Source: Aureimonas sp. Leaf324 (lineage in GTDB: Bacteria; Pseudomonadota; Alphaproteobacteria; Rhizobiales; Rhizobiaceae). Taken from it: 64,000 nt of DNA. A program made the translations under genes and the position numbers. Below the pieces are notes generated by a model. That model made no database searches and had not been told where the DNA came from. It was given only the letters and a program-made list of their open reading frames with translations. Of the stretch, positions 53,278 through 63,769 are shown in pieces (position 1 is the stretch's first letter; the number at the start of each line of letters is the position of its first letter). The stretch covers positions 1-64,000 of the forward strand of contig NZ_LMOH01000030.1 of the NCBI RefSeq assembly GCF_001423245.1, in the 5' to 3' direction.

Positions 53278-53816
53278 CTAGGTGAGCGCGTCGGCGGAAT
53301 GATCGGCGTCGGCATAGGGGTCGGCGATGCCGAGCCCGGCCAGGATCGCAATCTCGAGGGCTTCCATCTCGTCGGCTTCCGGCTCGCTCTCGTGGTCGTA
53401 GCCCAGAAGATGCAGCACGCCGTGAACGAGGAGATGACGGAAATGGTCGTCAGGGGATTTCGCTTCGTCCCGCGCCTCGCGCTCCAGCGTCTGGCGGGCG
53501 AGGATAAGGTCGCCGAGCATCGGGCCGGGCGCGTCGCCCGGCTGGAGCGGCATCATCGGGAAGGACAGGATGTTGGTCGGCTTGTCCTTTCCGCGCCATT
53601 CGGCGTTGAGGGCGCGCACGTCCTCGTCGTCCGACAGGGTGACGGAGACCTCGGTCTCGACGTCCGGGCCGAGCCCGGCTCCGGCCGCGGCGGCGAAGAC
53701 GGCCTCGCGCACCATCTCGCCGGCAGGGCGCGACAGGAGCGCCCCCCAGGCGTCGTCCTCCACCGACAGGAGGATCCGCGGCCCGGTCCGGACCGCGGCG
53801 GAAGATCGTCCGTCGT

Positions 53817-53820
<4 letters not shown>
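53278..53820 (-). CDS. ybeY: Endoribonuclease YbeY
   Basis: A 180-residue zinc-dependent RNase acting in 16S 3' maturation and ribosome quality control. The zinc motif is HGVLHLLGYDHE with three histidines. TNILSFP and GDLILA are family features. The stop and start overlap with phoH (53817-53820). Confidence 0.96.
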
Positions 53821-54847
<1,027 letters not shown>

Positions 54848-54851
<4 letters not shown>

Positions 54852-56296
54852 GCGATCTTCCTCAACTGGGGCTCGGACGCTGCCGGAGCCGAAACGACCG
54901 GCTCGGCGCCGGCGGCCATCACAGCCGGCTCGGCGCCGGCCGCCATCAATGAATTGGGGCGCGTCTCGGAAATGCGAACCGTGACGATATCACCCACCTC
55001 GCCCGCCGAGGACGGAACCACGACCGGCAGGAGGAAGGGCGAGCGGCCGATCATCTGGCCGGGGTGACGCCCCGGCTTCTCGATCAGGACCTCGGTGTCG
55101 CGCCCGACGAAGGACTCCTGGAAGGCGACCTGCTGCTCGCGGATCAGCGCCTGCAGGCGCTCCAGCCGCTCGGTCTTCACGTCTTCCGGCACATGGCCAT
55201 CCATCGTGGCACCGGGCGTTCCGGGCCGGGGCGAATACTTGAACGTGTAGGCGGCGGCGTAGCGCACGGTGCGCACGAGATCGAGCGTCGCCTCGAAATC
55301 GGCGTCGGTCTCGCCGGGAAAGCCGACGATGAAGTCGCCGGACAGGGCGATGTCGGGGCGCGCGGCGCGGATGCGGTCGAGGAGAGCGAGATAATCCGCC
55401 GCCTTGTGACGTCGGTTCATCGCCTTCAGGATCGGGTCCGAGCCCGACTGCACCGGCAGGTGGAGATAGGGCATCAGCGCGCGGAGGTCGCCGTGGGCGG
55501 CGATCAGGTCGTCGTCCATATCGCGCGGGTGCGAGGTCGTGTAGCGAAGGCGCGCAAGGCCCGGAACGGCGGCAAGCTCGCGCAGGAGGCCGGCCAGCCC
55601 GATCGGTCGGCCGGACGCGTCCGTGCCGGCCCAGGCGTTGACGTTCTGGCCGAGCAGCGTCACCTCGCGCACGCCCGCCTCCGCCAGCCGGCGCGCCTCG
55701 TCCATCACGGCCGCATAGGGCCGCGAGACCTCGGAGCCGCGCGTGTAGGGCACGACGCAGAAGGTGCAGAACTTGTCGCAGCCTTCCTGCACGGTCAGGA
55801 ACGCGGTGACGCCGCGCCGGGCGATCGCCGACCTTGCCGAGGCCGGCAGATGGTCGAACTTGTCCTCGACGGCGTAGTCGGTCTCGACCACGCGCTCGCC
55901 GCGGGCGACGCGCTTCAGCGCGTCCGGCAGGCGGTGGTAGGTCTGCGGGCCGATCACGAGATCGACGACGGGCGCGCGTTCGATGATCTCGGCGCCTTCG
56001 GCCTGCGCGACGCATCCCGTCACGCCGACGCGAAGCTCGCGGCCAACCGCTTCCCGCTCGCTCTTCAGCACGCGGATGCGCCCGAGCTCGGAATAGATCT
56101 TCTCGGCGGCTTTCTCGCGGATATGGCAGGTGTTGAGGAGCACGAGATCGGCGTCCTCGATCACGTCGGTCTGCCGGTAGCCGTCCCGCTCAAGCGCGTC
56201 GCCCATGCGCTGCGAATCGTAGACGTTCATCTGGCAGCCGTAGGTCTTGATGAAGACCTTGCGTTCGCCGCGCGCGCTCTCGTCGGTTGTGTCCAT
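54848..56296 (-). CDS. miaB: tRNA-2-methylthio-N6-dimethylallyladenosine synthase
   Basis: A 482-residue radical-SAM methylthiotransferase acting on A37 of tRNA. The first iron-sulfur cluster cysteines are in [21 protein letters not shown] and VTGCVAQ. The radical SAM CxxxCxxC is in [24 protein letters not shown] domain closes the core. The tail has a duplicated [18 protein letters not shown] segment not expected in the family. The stop overlaps the phoH start. Confidence 0.97.
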
Positions 56297-56451
56297 GCGT
56301 CCTTTGCGGGCTCCGTCCCGTCCTGCCGATCGGCGGGACGCTGGAACCCATGGGGAAGTCCTCGACGTCGCCGCACCGCCGCGCAACGCCCGCCGGCCCA
56401 GCCTTCTTCCTTCTATATCGACCCCCAGCCCGTCCGACGCAAGCGACGTTT

Positions 56452-57333
56452 TCACGTCACGGTGGTCTGTGCGGTTCGGGGATCCTGCCGAAAGCCGAGG
56501 CTGGCGAGCAGCATCCGGCGCACCTCGGCCTCGCAGCGGCGGGCCACCGCCTTGCGGTCGCTGCCGGGCGAAACGCGGATCGGCTCGCCGAACGAAATCT
56601 CGACGTCGATCGCTCCTTCGCGCAGGAAGGCCGACAGATGCGGCATCAGTTCGACCTCGCCGGGCCAGGCCGCGAGCGGGCGGCCGAAGCGCCCGAGCGC
56701 CATGCCGTTGGCGCCGACATAGGCGATCGCGACCGACTGGACGAGCACCTCGGCGGCGCTGGACGCCCTGAGTGCCGCCTGCGCCGCGCCGAAGAGCGCC
56801 GTCTTGAACGGCAGCACCGTGTTGCCGTCCGAGGTCGTGCCTTCGGCAAACAGCACCATCGCGTCGCCGGCTCCCAGCCGTTCGGCGATGGAATCGGCCT
56901 GCGCGCCGGTGCGCCCACGCGCGCCGCGCTCGACGAAGACCGTGCGCTGGAGGCGCGCCAGAAGCCCGAAGACGGGCCAGCCCTCGACGTCGGATTTCGC
57001 GATGAAGGACAAGGGCATCACCGAGCCGAGCGCCATGATGTCGGCCCAGGACTGGTGGTTGGAGACGAGAAGCAACGGGCGACCGGCAGCGGGCGCGCCG
57101 CGAACATGAACCCGCAGGCCCGCCACGCGCACCGCGATGCGCTGCCAGAGGAAGGGAAGATACCCCGCAAGCTTCCACCGGAAGCGGATCGCGAGAAGCT
57201 GCAGCGGCGTCAGGACCAGCGTCGTCAGCGCCAGAACCAGCGCGATCCCGGCCAGCCGCGCCCGCGCGACGGGATCGCGCGACGGCGAGCCCGGTTCCGC
57301 CTCGCGCGTTCCTCCGGCGTCAGTAAGGGCCAA
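56452..57333 (-). CDS. plsC: 1-acyl-sn-glycerol-3-phosphate acyltransferase
   Basis: A 293-residue membrane acyltransferase making phosphatidic acid. Its HX4D box is [14 protein letters not shown] and the glycerol-phosphate site is [16 protein letters not shown]. The N-terminal helix anchors it. Overlaps the upstream rimI by 14 nt. The tail after residue 230 is diverged, so lyso-PA versus ornithine-lipid acylation cannot be excluded. Confidence 0.92.
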   Translation of the reverse strand: MALTDAGGTREAEPGSPSRDPVARARLAGIALVLALTTLVLTPLQLLAIRFRWKLAGYLPFLWQRIAVRVAGLRVHVRGAPAAGRPLLLVSNHQSWADIMALGSVMPLSFIAKSDVEGWPVFGLLARLQRTVFVERGARGRTGAQADSIAERLGAGDAMVLFAEGTTSDGNTVLPFKTALFGAAQAALRASSAAEVLVQSVAIAYVGANGMALGRFGRPLAAWPGEVELMPHLSAFLREGAIDVEISFGEPIRVSPGSDRKAVARRCEAEVRRMLLASLGFRQDPRTAQTTVT

Positions 57334-57844
57334 GGGTCCGCTTCAGGATCAGGGCGTTCTGCCGCTGCCCGTCGGCGCCGACATAATAGGCCGGCCGCCG
57401 CCCGACCTCCTCGAAGCGCAGGTGCCGGTAGAGCTTGAGCGCCGGCGCGTTGGTCTCCTCGACCTCGAGGAAGAGGCTCGCGGCGCGCTCGGCATGTAGG
57501 TGCTGGAGGACGTTGTCCATCAGGAGCCGCCCAAAGCCCTTACCGCGCGCGGCGCGGTCGACGACGATCGTCAGGATCTCCGCCTCGTCGGCGGCGGTGC
57601 GGAAGAGGACGACGCCGAGCGGCCGGACGTGGCCCGTGCGCCGCACGACGAAGCCGAAGGTGCCGTTTTGGGACAGGAGCGAGGCGAATTCGTCGCCGGA
57701 CCACGGTTGCGAGAACGCCTGGCTGTGCAGCGCCGCCGCCCATTCGACGTCGTCGGCCGTCATCGGCTCGGCGACGTGATCGACCGGCGTGACGAGACTG
57801 TCCCAGAAGGACAGGGTCCAGGCCCATGGCAGATACCAGTACAT
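57320..57844 (-). CDS. rimI: Ribosomal-protein-alanine N-acetyltransferase RimI
   Basis: A 174-residue GNAT acetyltransferase. The acetyl-CoA loop is ARGKGFGRLLMDNVLQHL and the C-terminal strand is LEVEETNAPALKLYRHLRFEEVG. RimI modifies uS18 in E. coli. ATG 57844 (MYWYLPWAWTLSFW) has GGAGGAGG. The tsaB-rimI arrangement supports the name. Confidence 0.88.
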   Translation of the reverse strand: MYWYLPWAWTLSFWDSLVTPVDHVAEPMTADDVEWAAALHSQAFSQPWSGDEFASLLSQNGTFGFVVRRTGHVRPLGVVLFRTAADEAEILTIVVDRAARGKGFGRLLMDNVLQHLHAERAASLFLEVEETNAPALKLYRHLRFEEVGRRPAYYVGADGQRQNALILKRTLGPY

Positions 57845-57908
57845 GCCCTCCTCCTCCGGAAGGATCGCGGCCGGACCGGAATCGCCGGCCAAGCCACGAC
57901 TATCGGCC

Positions 57909-58613
57909 TCAAGGGTTAACGGCGCCTGTCGAAACCGCGGCCCGAAGTCCGGCCGGCGTCTGCGCCTTGGCGTCCGCTCCTCTCAAGTAGAGCGGAAGCG
58001 GGGGTGCGGCGACGGGACGGGACGCGGCAAGACGCGCGAGAGCGCGGATCGACGCCGAGCCTTCCTGGCTGGCGATGCGGGCCGCGTCGAGCCCGAGCCG
58101 TTCCGCGGCGATCACGGCGCCCGACCCGACGAGACGAAAATCGCCGGGCGCCAGCGCCGCGAGCCCGGCCAGGGCGTCGGGCGACAATGCCTGCGGCGCG
58201 GCGATCGCCCGGCCGCCCTGCGCAAACAGCGCTGCATAGACCTCGCCGCGCTTGGCGTCGTGGACGGCCAACACCGCTCCATCGCCCCAGAAAGGTTCGG
58301 CCTGCGCCTCCAGCGTGGTGACGCCGACGCTCGGCACCCCGAGCGACAGCTCGAAGCCGCGTGCGGCCGCGACCGCAACGCGGATGCCGGTGAAGGAGCC
58401 GGGACCGATGCCGACGCCGAGCTTGGCGATGTCGCCCCAGGCCGCGCCGGCCAGCGCCAACGCCTCGGCCACCGTGTCCATCAGGACCTCGGCATGGCCC
58501 CGGCCGATCACCGGATCGACCACCGACAGGATCTCGCCGTCGTCCAGGCGCAGGATCGCGGCCGAGCAGCGCTCGCCCGCCGTGTCGATCGCCAGTAGCA
58601 GGCCGCCGCTCAT
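57909..58613 (-). CDS. tsaB: tRNA threonylcarbamoyladenosine biosynthesis protein TsaB
   Basis: A 234-residue ASKHA-fold partner of TsaD for t6A37 tRNA modification. The N-terminal LLLAIDTAGERCSAAIL and the GVGIGPGSFTGIRVAVAAARG box are diagnostic. 16 bp after nfuA on the same strand. Confidence 0.95.
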   Translation of the reverse strand: MSGGLLLAIDTAGERCSAAILRLDDGEILSVVDPVIGRGHAEVLMDTVAEALALAGAAWGDIAKLGVGIGPGSFTGIRVAVAAARGFELSLGVPSVGVTTLEAQAEPFWGDGAVLAVHDAKRGEVYAALFAQGGRAIAAPQALSPDALAGLAALAPGDFRLVGSGAVIAAERLGLDAARIASQEGSASIRALARLAASRPVAAPPLPLYLRGADAKAQTPAGLRAAVSTGAVNP

Positions 58614-58629
58614 CGGACGATCCGATAGG

Positions 58630-59211
58630 TCAGGCCGCTTCCATCGCCTCCACGGCCTCGACCTCGGGCACGAAGTGGCGCAGGAGGTTCTCGATGCCGT
58701 GTTTCAGGGTCGCGGTGGAGGACGGGCAACCGGCGCACGAGCCGCGCATGTTGAGGAACACGACGCCGTCGCGGAAGCCGCGGAAGGTGATGTCGCCGCC
58801 GTCCTGCGCGACCGCCGGGCGCACCCGGGTCTCCAGGAGTTCCTTGATGGTCGAGACGACGGTCTCGTCGCCCGGCTCGAAGAACTCCTCGCCCGAATCG
58901 TCGGCTTGAGCCCCGCCCGCGGCGCCCGGCGCCATCACCGGCTCGCCCGACAGGAAGTGCTCCATCAGACCCGCGAGGATCGCCGGCTTCAGGTGCTGCC
59001 AGCCGGTCTCGTCCTTGGTGACGGTGACGAAGTCGTAGCCGAAGAAGACGCTTCGCACGCCCTCGATGCCCATCAGCTTGGCGGCAAGCTTCGAGCGCGC
59101 CGCGGCGTCCGCTGCGTCGAGGAACTCCGCCGTGCCGTTTTCCAGCACCACCCGGCCGGGCAGGAACTTCAGGGTTTGCGGATTGGGAGTGGATTCGGTC
59201 TGGATGAACAT
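58630..59211 (-). CDS. NfuA/NifU-like iron-sulfur carrier
   Basis: A 193-residue scaffold or carrier. The N-terminal Nfu domain is MFIQTESTPNPQTLKFLPGR. The C-terminal NifU-like domain carries the CxxC in RGSCAGCPSS. It delivers iron-sulfur clusters to targets. ATG 59211 was chosen on the family start, not the longer frame. Confidence 0.95.
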   Translation of the reverse strand: MFIQTESTPNPQTLKFLPGRVVLENGTAEFLDAADAAARSKLAAKLMGIEGVRSVFFGYDFVTVTKDETGWQHLKPAILAGLMEHFLSGEPVMAPGAAGGAQADDSGEEFFEPGDETVVSTIKELLETRVRPAVAQDGGDITFRGFRDGVVFLNMRGSCAGCPSSTATLKHGIENLLRHFVPEVEAVEAMEAA

Positions 59212-59385
59212 GGGCACGCCTCGGTTCAGCGGCGGAAGGTCGTGGTCTCCAGATAATCGCCGCGGGCTGCGGCCGCAAGCGAACGGCGGAAAGACGCTCT
59301 GTTCGAAAGCCAAGGCAGGCTTGCATCCGAGCGTTCCCTCAGCGATGGAACGGCCTCGCTCGCCCTCGAACCCGTTGCCTGCCCG

Positions 59386-60549
59386 ATGATCGCGCTCGCC
59401 CGACGCCTACTGCCCGACCTTCCCCCTGTCAGCTGGCAGGAGCGGCTGCGCGTCGTCCTCGGCGCGCTCGTCGGGCTGATCGTCACGGGCCTCGTCTGCC
59501 GGGCGGCGGTGGGGCCGGGCTCGGCGCTGCCGATCCTCGTCGCGCCGATGGGCGCCTCGACCGTTCTCCTCTTCGCGGTGCCGGCAAGCCCCCTCGCGCA
59601 GCCCTGGTCGATCCTCGGCGGCAACACGATCGCCGCGCTCATCGGGGTCGGCGTGCGGATGCTGGTGCCCGACCCGATGCTGGCGGCGGCCATGGCGGGC
59701 GCGGCGGCGATCCTCGCGATGCTCGTCCTGCGCTGCCTCCATCCGCCGAGCGGCGCGGTGGCGCTGACGGCGGTGCTCGGCGGACCGGCTGTCGTCGACC
59801 TCGGCTTCGGTTTCGCCCTGTGGCCGGTCGCGGCGAACTCGGCGCTCCTCCTCCTCACCGCGCTCGCCTACAACAACCTGACCGGGCGCCCCTATCCGCA
59901 CCGCGCGCCGCGCCCGGCGGCCGGGCACGCAACACAAGACCCGCCGCCGAGCGAGCGCATCGGCTTCTCGACCGCCGATCTCGACGCGGCGCTCGCCGAG
60001 ACGGACCAGCTTCTCGACATCTCGCGCGCCGACCTCGAAGCGCTTCTGCGGCGCACGGAGCTGCATTCCTTCGCGCGGCGGGCGCGGGCGACGCGCGCGG
60101 CCGACATCATGTCGCGCGATGTCGTCGCGATCTCGCCCGACGCCTCGTTCCGCGAGGCGCTTGACACCTTGCGCCGCCACCACATCAAGGCGTTGCCGGT
60201 GACCGACGACAGCGCGCGCGTCGTCGGCATCCTCACGCAGACCGACCTTCTCGACAAAGCCGCCTGGGACGCGCGCGGGCCCCGCATGGGCGCACGCGAG
60301 CGCGTGGCGCTGACGATGCGGCGCGGCCGGGCGCCGGCCGCCAGCGTCGCCGACATCATGACCGCGCCGGTGACGACGATCGGGCCGGACGAGGCGATCG
60401 CCGACGTCGTGCCGGCGATGTCGGCGCTCGGCATCCACCACCTGCCCGTCACCGGACCGGACGGACGCCTCGTCGGCATCGTCTCGCAGACCGACCTCGT
60501 CGTGGCGCTGCTGGCCGATGCCGCGCGGCGCGGGGAGACGACGGACTGA
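59386..60549 (+). CDS. HPP-family membrane protein with CBS pair
   Basis: A 387-residue protein. The N-terminal half has about five helices and the HPP signature LRCLHPPSGAVALTAVLGG. The C-terminal half is a CBS pair (RAADIMSRDVVAISPDAS and VADIMTAPVTTIGPDEA). HPP proteins include a chloroplast nitrite transporter; the CBS pair probably senses adenine nucleotides and gates transport. The substrate is unknown. It is separated from the PepSY gene by a hairpin. Confidence 0.88.
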   Translation: MIALARRLLPDLPPVSWQERLRVVLGALVGLIVTGLVCRAAVGPGSALPILVAPMGASTVLLFAVPASPLAQPWSILGGNTIAALIGVGVRMLVPDPMLAAAMAGAAAILAMLVLRCLHPPSGAVALTAVLGGPAVVDLGFGFALWPVAANSALLLLTALAYNNLTGRPYPHRAPRPAAGHATQDPPPSERIGFSTADLDAALAETDQLLDISRADLEALLRRTELHSFARRARATRAADIMSRDVVAISPDASFREALDTLRRHHIKALPVTDDSARVVGILTQTDLLDKAAWDARGPRMGARERVALTMRRGRAPAASVADIMTAPVTTIGPDEAIADVVPAMSALGIHHLPVTGPDGRLVGIVSQTDLVVALLADAARRGETTD

Positions 60550-60559
60550 CGCAAAGAGA

Positions 60560-60579
60560 GGCGGCGCCGCAGCGCCGCC
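60560..60579. terminator. Hairpin between the HPP-CBS and PepSY genes
   Basis: GGCGGCGC (60560-60567) pairs with GCGCCGCC (60572-60579) over CGCA. The genes converge here. Neither side has a long T-run. Confidence 0.6.
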
Positions 60580-60604
60580 CCTTCCCTTCACCGGTGCCGA
60601 GCGA

Positions 60605-61489
60605 TCAGCTCTCGAAGCGCTCCTTGCGCAGCGAGCCGTCGGCATTGAGCTCGATGCGCACGTCGCGGCCCGCGGCGTCCTTGGCATCGGCCTCCACGTG
60701 GTTCTTCTTCACCTCGAAGTCGCCGCCATAGGTGTAGCCGAGCTTCTCGATCGCGGCGCGCGCCGCGTCCTCGGCCATCGGCGCGACGTAGGGCTCGCGC
60801 TCGGCGAGGCGGTTGTCCTCGTCGACCTTGACCGCCCACATCTGGCCCGCGGCATCCTTGGCCGTGAACTCGGCGTGGTGCTTCTTGGTGTCGGTGAGCG
60901 TCACCTCGGTGTAGCCGGCGTCGGTCAGCGCCTTGGTCGCCGCCGCCTCGTCGACGCCGCCGCCGAACCAGCCGCGATCAACGCGCTCCTCGCGCGGGGG
61001 CGGCGGGCCGTCCTCGCCGCGGGGGCCGTGGCGCGGACCGTCGCGATCGGGACCGCGACCCGGGCCACCGGGTCCGCGCGGGCCGTCACGCTCCGGGCGC
61101 GGGCGCTCCAGCGCGATACGCTCGGCGCCGCCGACGCTGATCGAGCGGGCATCGATCTGGCCGCGCTCGAAGCGCCCGTCGACCGACACCGTGTCGCCGA
61201 CCTTCACGAGATCGCCGCGCTCGCCGCGGGGTCCGAGCTCGATCAGCGTGCGGCCGGTCGCATCCTCCAGCACGAAGCGGTTGCCGAAGACCTCGGCGAC
61301 GCGCCCTTCGAGGCGAAGATCGTTCATATCGCGCAGCTCGTTGACGGTGGCGGTGCGGGGGACGGGCGGGGCGGGAGGTGTCACGCCGGTGGTCGCGCCT
61401 TGGGCGAAGGCCAGCGTCGAGCCGGCGAGGAGCGGAACCGCGAGGGCGGCGAGGCCGAAGCGGCGCTTGGGCGAGAGGGTCGTCTTCAT
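60605..61489 (-). CDS. Exported protein with two PepSY domains
   Basis: A 294-residue secreted protein. The signal peptide is LAALAVPLLAGSTLAFAQG. A beta-rich region (VAEVFGNRFVLEDATGRTL) is followed by a Gly/Pro/Arg/Asp-rich hinge of about 40 residues. Two PepSY-type units follow: AATKALTDAGYTEVTLTDTK and AARAAIEKLGYTYGGDFEVK. PepSY proteins often act as inhibitors or regulators in the periplasm. Divergent from a two-component system, which may be its regulator or target. Confidence 0.82.
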   Translation of the reverse strand: MKTTLSPKRRFGLAALAVPLLAGSTLAFAQGATTGVTPPAPPVPRTATVNELRDMNDLRLEGRVAEVFGNRFVLEDATGRTLIELGPRGERGDLVKVGDTVSVDGRFERGQIDARSISVGGAERIALERPRPERDGPRGPGGPGRGPDRDGPRHGPRGEDGPPPPREERVDRGWFGGGVDEAAATKALTDAGYTEVTLTDTKKHHAEFTAKDAAGQMWAVKVDEDNRLAEREPYVAPMAEDAARAAIEKLGYTYGGDFEVKKNHVEADAKDAAGRDVRIELNADGSLRKERFES

Positions 61490-61628
61490 GATCGACAAAT
61501 CCTTGTCGGTTGCGGATGACGCTCCTTCTATCCCCCGGCCTGAAACCCCTCCTGAACCGCGCGGTTCAGGTTCCGTTCAGCTGTCCGGACTAGGCGGGCG
61601 GCGATCGAAACAAAGGACGACCCCTCTC

Positions 61629-62300
61629 ATGCGCGTGCTTCTGGTCGAGGACGACGCGGGCCTGGCCGCCGAGATCGCGGGCGCGCTGCGGGCCGAGAAC
61701 TTCGCGGTCGATCACGCCGACAACGGCATCGACGGCCTGCATCTCGGCGACACCGAGCTCTTCGACGCGGCGGTGCTCGACCTCGGATTGCCCGGGCTCG
61801 GCGGCATCGAGGTGCTGCGCGGCTGGCGAACTGCCAAACGCGACCTGCCGGTCCTGATCCTCACCGCGCGCGACGGCTGGAGCGACAAGGTGCAGGGGTT
61901 CAAGGCCGGGGCCGACGACTATCTCGTCAAGCCGTTCCGGGTCGAGGAGCTGGTGATGCGCCTGCGCGCGCTGGTGCGCCGCTCGCGCGGCCACGCCGAC
62001 GCGCGCATCGCCTGCGGCCCCCTCACCTTCGACGCGCAGGTCGGCACGTTCGAGCGCGACGGCCTGCCATTGAAGCTGACCGCGCTGGAATGGCGCGTCC
62101 TCTCCTGCCTGATGCTGCGCAAGGAGATCGTCGTGCCCCGCGCCGACCTCATCGAGCGCGTCTACGAGGGCGACGCCGAGGTCGATTCGAATTCCGTCGA
62201 GGTCATCATCGCGCGGCTGCGCCGCAAGATCGGCCATGCGATGATCGAGACCGTGCGCGGCCTCGGCTATCGCCTGACGGCCAGCGGGGAGCCGGGATGA
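61629..62300 (+). CDS. OmpR-family response regulator
   Basis: A 223-residue two-component regulator. The receiver has EDD near the start, the phospho-acceptor Asp in AAVLDLGLPG, Thr in LILTARDG and Lys in YLVKPF. The winged helix contains LTALEWRVLSCLMLRK and VEVIIARLRRKIG. It is close to PhoP/FeuP in layout. Its stop overlaps the sensor kinase start (ATGA). Confidence 0.95.
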   Translation: MRVLLVEDDAGLAAEIAGALRAENFAVDHADNGIDGLHLGDTELFDAAVLDLGLPGLGGIEVLRGWRTAKRDLPVLILTARDGWSDKVQGFKAGADDYLVKPFRVEELVMRLRALVRRSRGHADARIACGPLTFDAQVGTFERDGLPLKLTALEWRVLSCLMLRKEIVVPRADLIERVYEGDAEVDSNSVEVIIARLRRKIGHAMIETVRGLGYRLTASGEPG

Positions 62301-63766
62301 CGCCCCATCGCCCGCCGCCCCCTCCGCCGCATCCGCACGCCCCCCCGCCTCCACCGGCCCGCCCGCGCGCGCTGCGCGACCTGTCGCTTCGGGCACGGCT
62401 TACCCTGTCGGCAGCGCTCTTCGTGCTCACGGCCATCGTCGTCACCGGCGTCCTCATCGGAACGGTGCTGGAGCGGTTCGTGCGCGGCGAGGTCGCCGGC
62501 CGTCTCGACCTGCAGATCGCGACGCTCCAGACCGCGCTGCTCACGCCCCCGCCTCCTGACGAGCCGCGTCGCGGACGGCGCGCGCCCGAGCCGCCTTCGC
62601 TCGCGCGCGCGCTCGCCGAGGTCGACGGCGCCCCGTTCGACCGTCCGCGCGGCGACTGGTTCTGGCAGGTGGACGTGGACGGCCGGGCGCTCGCACGCTC
62701 CCGCTCGCTCGGCGGGCGCGATCTCGCCCACGACGGCGACGACGCGTTCTCGATCGGCGGCGGTCCCGACCGCCTGGACCTCGGGCGCGGCCCGAACGGC
62801 GAGGCGATCGTCCTGCGCGAGGACACCATCGATCTGCCGGGCGGGCGGGAGGCACGCATCCTCGTCGCCGCCCCGCGCGGGGCGATCGACAACCCGCTGC
62901 GCGACGTCACGCTCCAGGTGGCAGCGACCCTCGCCGGCCTCGGAGCGCTGCTCGTCGCGGCCATCTTCGCGCAGGTCCGCTTCGGCCTGAAGCCGCTCGA
63001 CCGGCTGCGCACCGCGCTCGTTCGCGTGCGCTCGGGCGAGCGCGAGACGGTGGAGGGACGCTATCCCGCCGAACTCGAGCCGCTGCAGCGCGAGCTCAAC
63101 GCGCTGATCAAGCAGGACGCGGCCAACCTTCGCCAGTCGCGGCTCCATGTCGCCAATCTCGCGCATGGTCTCAAGACGCCGCTTGCCACGCTCTCGGCCG
63201 CCGCCGAGCGCCTGCCCGATCCCGACGCGCGCGCCCGCTTCCTCGACCTCTCCGCCCTGATGGACCGGCGGGTGCGCCATCACCTCCGCCGGGCCCGCTC
63301 CGCCGCGCTGGGCGGCCCCGTGCGCCAGCGCACGGATCTCGCTGGCCATGCCGAGGACCTCGCCTCGACGCTCCGAAAGTTCGATCCGCGCGTTGCGATC
63401 GAGACGCGGCTGGCGCCCGGCCTCTTCGTCGCGGTCGATCAGGAGGATCTCGACGAGATGCTCGGCAATCTTCTCGACAATGCCTGCCGGCACGCGGCCG
63501 GGCGCGTCGTTCTGGAGACCCATCAGGAGGGCGCGCAGGCCGTGGTGCGGATCGCCGACGACGGGCGGGGCCTCTCGGCGGACGAGATCGCCGCCGTCCT
63601 CCAGCCCGGCCGCCGGCTCGACGAGACGAGACCCGGCCACGGGTTCGGCCTGCCGATCACCGCCGAGATCGCCGGCCTCTACGGCGGGCGTCTCGCGCTC
63701 GGCCGCGCGCCCGAAGGCGGGCTCGAGATGCGACTGACGCTGCCGCTCTCGGCCGCCGGCGCCTGA
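62297..63766 (+). CDS. Sensor histidine kinase (PhoQ/FeuQ-like)
   Basis: A 489-residue membrane kinase. It starts with a cytoplasmic run rich in Pro and His. Two helices (LTLSAALFVLTAIVVTGVLI and VAATLAGLGALLVAAIFAQV) bracket a periplasmic sensor of about 150 residues. The HAMP-like linker precedes HVANLAHGLKTPLATL with the phospho-accepting His, and the ATPase has NLLDNACRHA, DDGRG and the GFGLPIT loop. Coupled to the response regulator. The Pro-rich start is unusual for the family. Confidence 0.93.
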   Translation: MTPHRPPPPPPHPHAPPPPPARPRALRDLSLRARLTLSAALFVLTAIVVTGVLIGTVLERFVRGEVAGRLDLQIATLQTALLTPPPPDEPRRGRRAPEPPSLARALAEVDGAPFDRPRGDWFWQVDVDGRALARSRSLGGRDLAHDGDDAFSIGGGPDRLDLGRGPNGEAIVLREDTIDLPGGREARILVAAPRGAIDNPLRDVTLQVAATLAGLGALLVAAIFAQVRFGLKPLDRLRTALVRVRSGERETVEGRYPAELEPLQRELNALIKQDAANLRQSRLHVANLAHGLKTPLATLSAAAERLPDPDARARFLDLSALMDRRVRHHLRRARSAALGGPVRQRTDLAGHAEDLASTLRKFDPRVAIETRLAPGLFVAVDQEDLDEMLGNLLDNACRHAAGRVVLETHQEGAQAVVRIADDGRGLSADEIAAVLQPGRRLDETRPGHGFGLPITAEIAGLYGGRLALGRAPEGGLEMRLTLPLSAAGA

Positions 63767-63769
63767 CCT

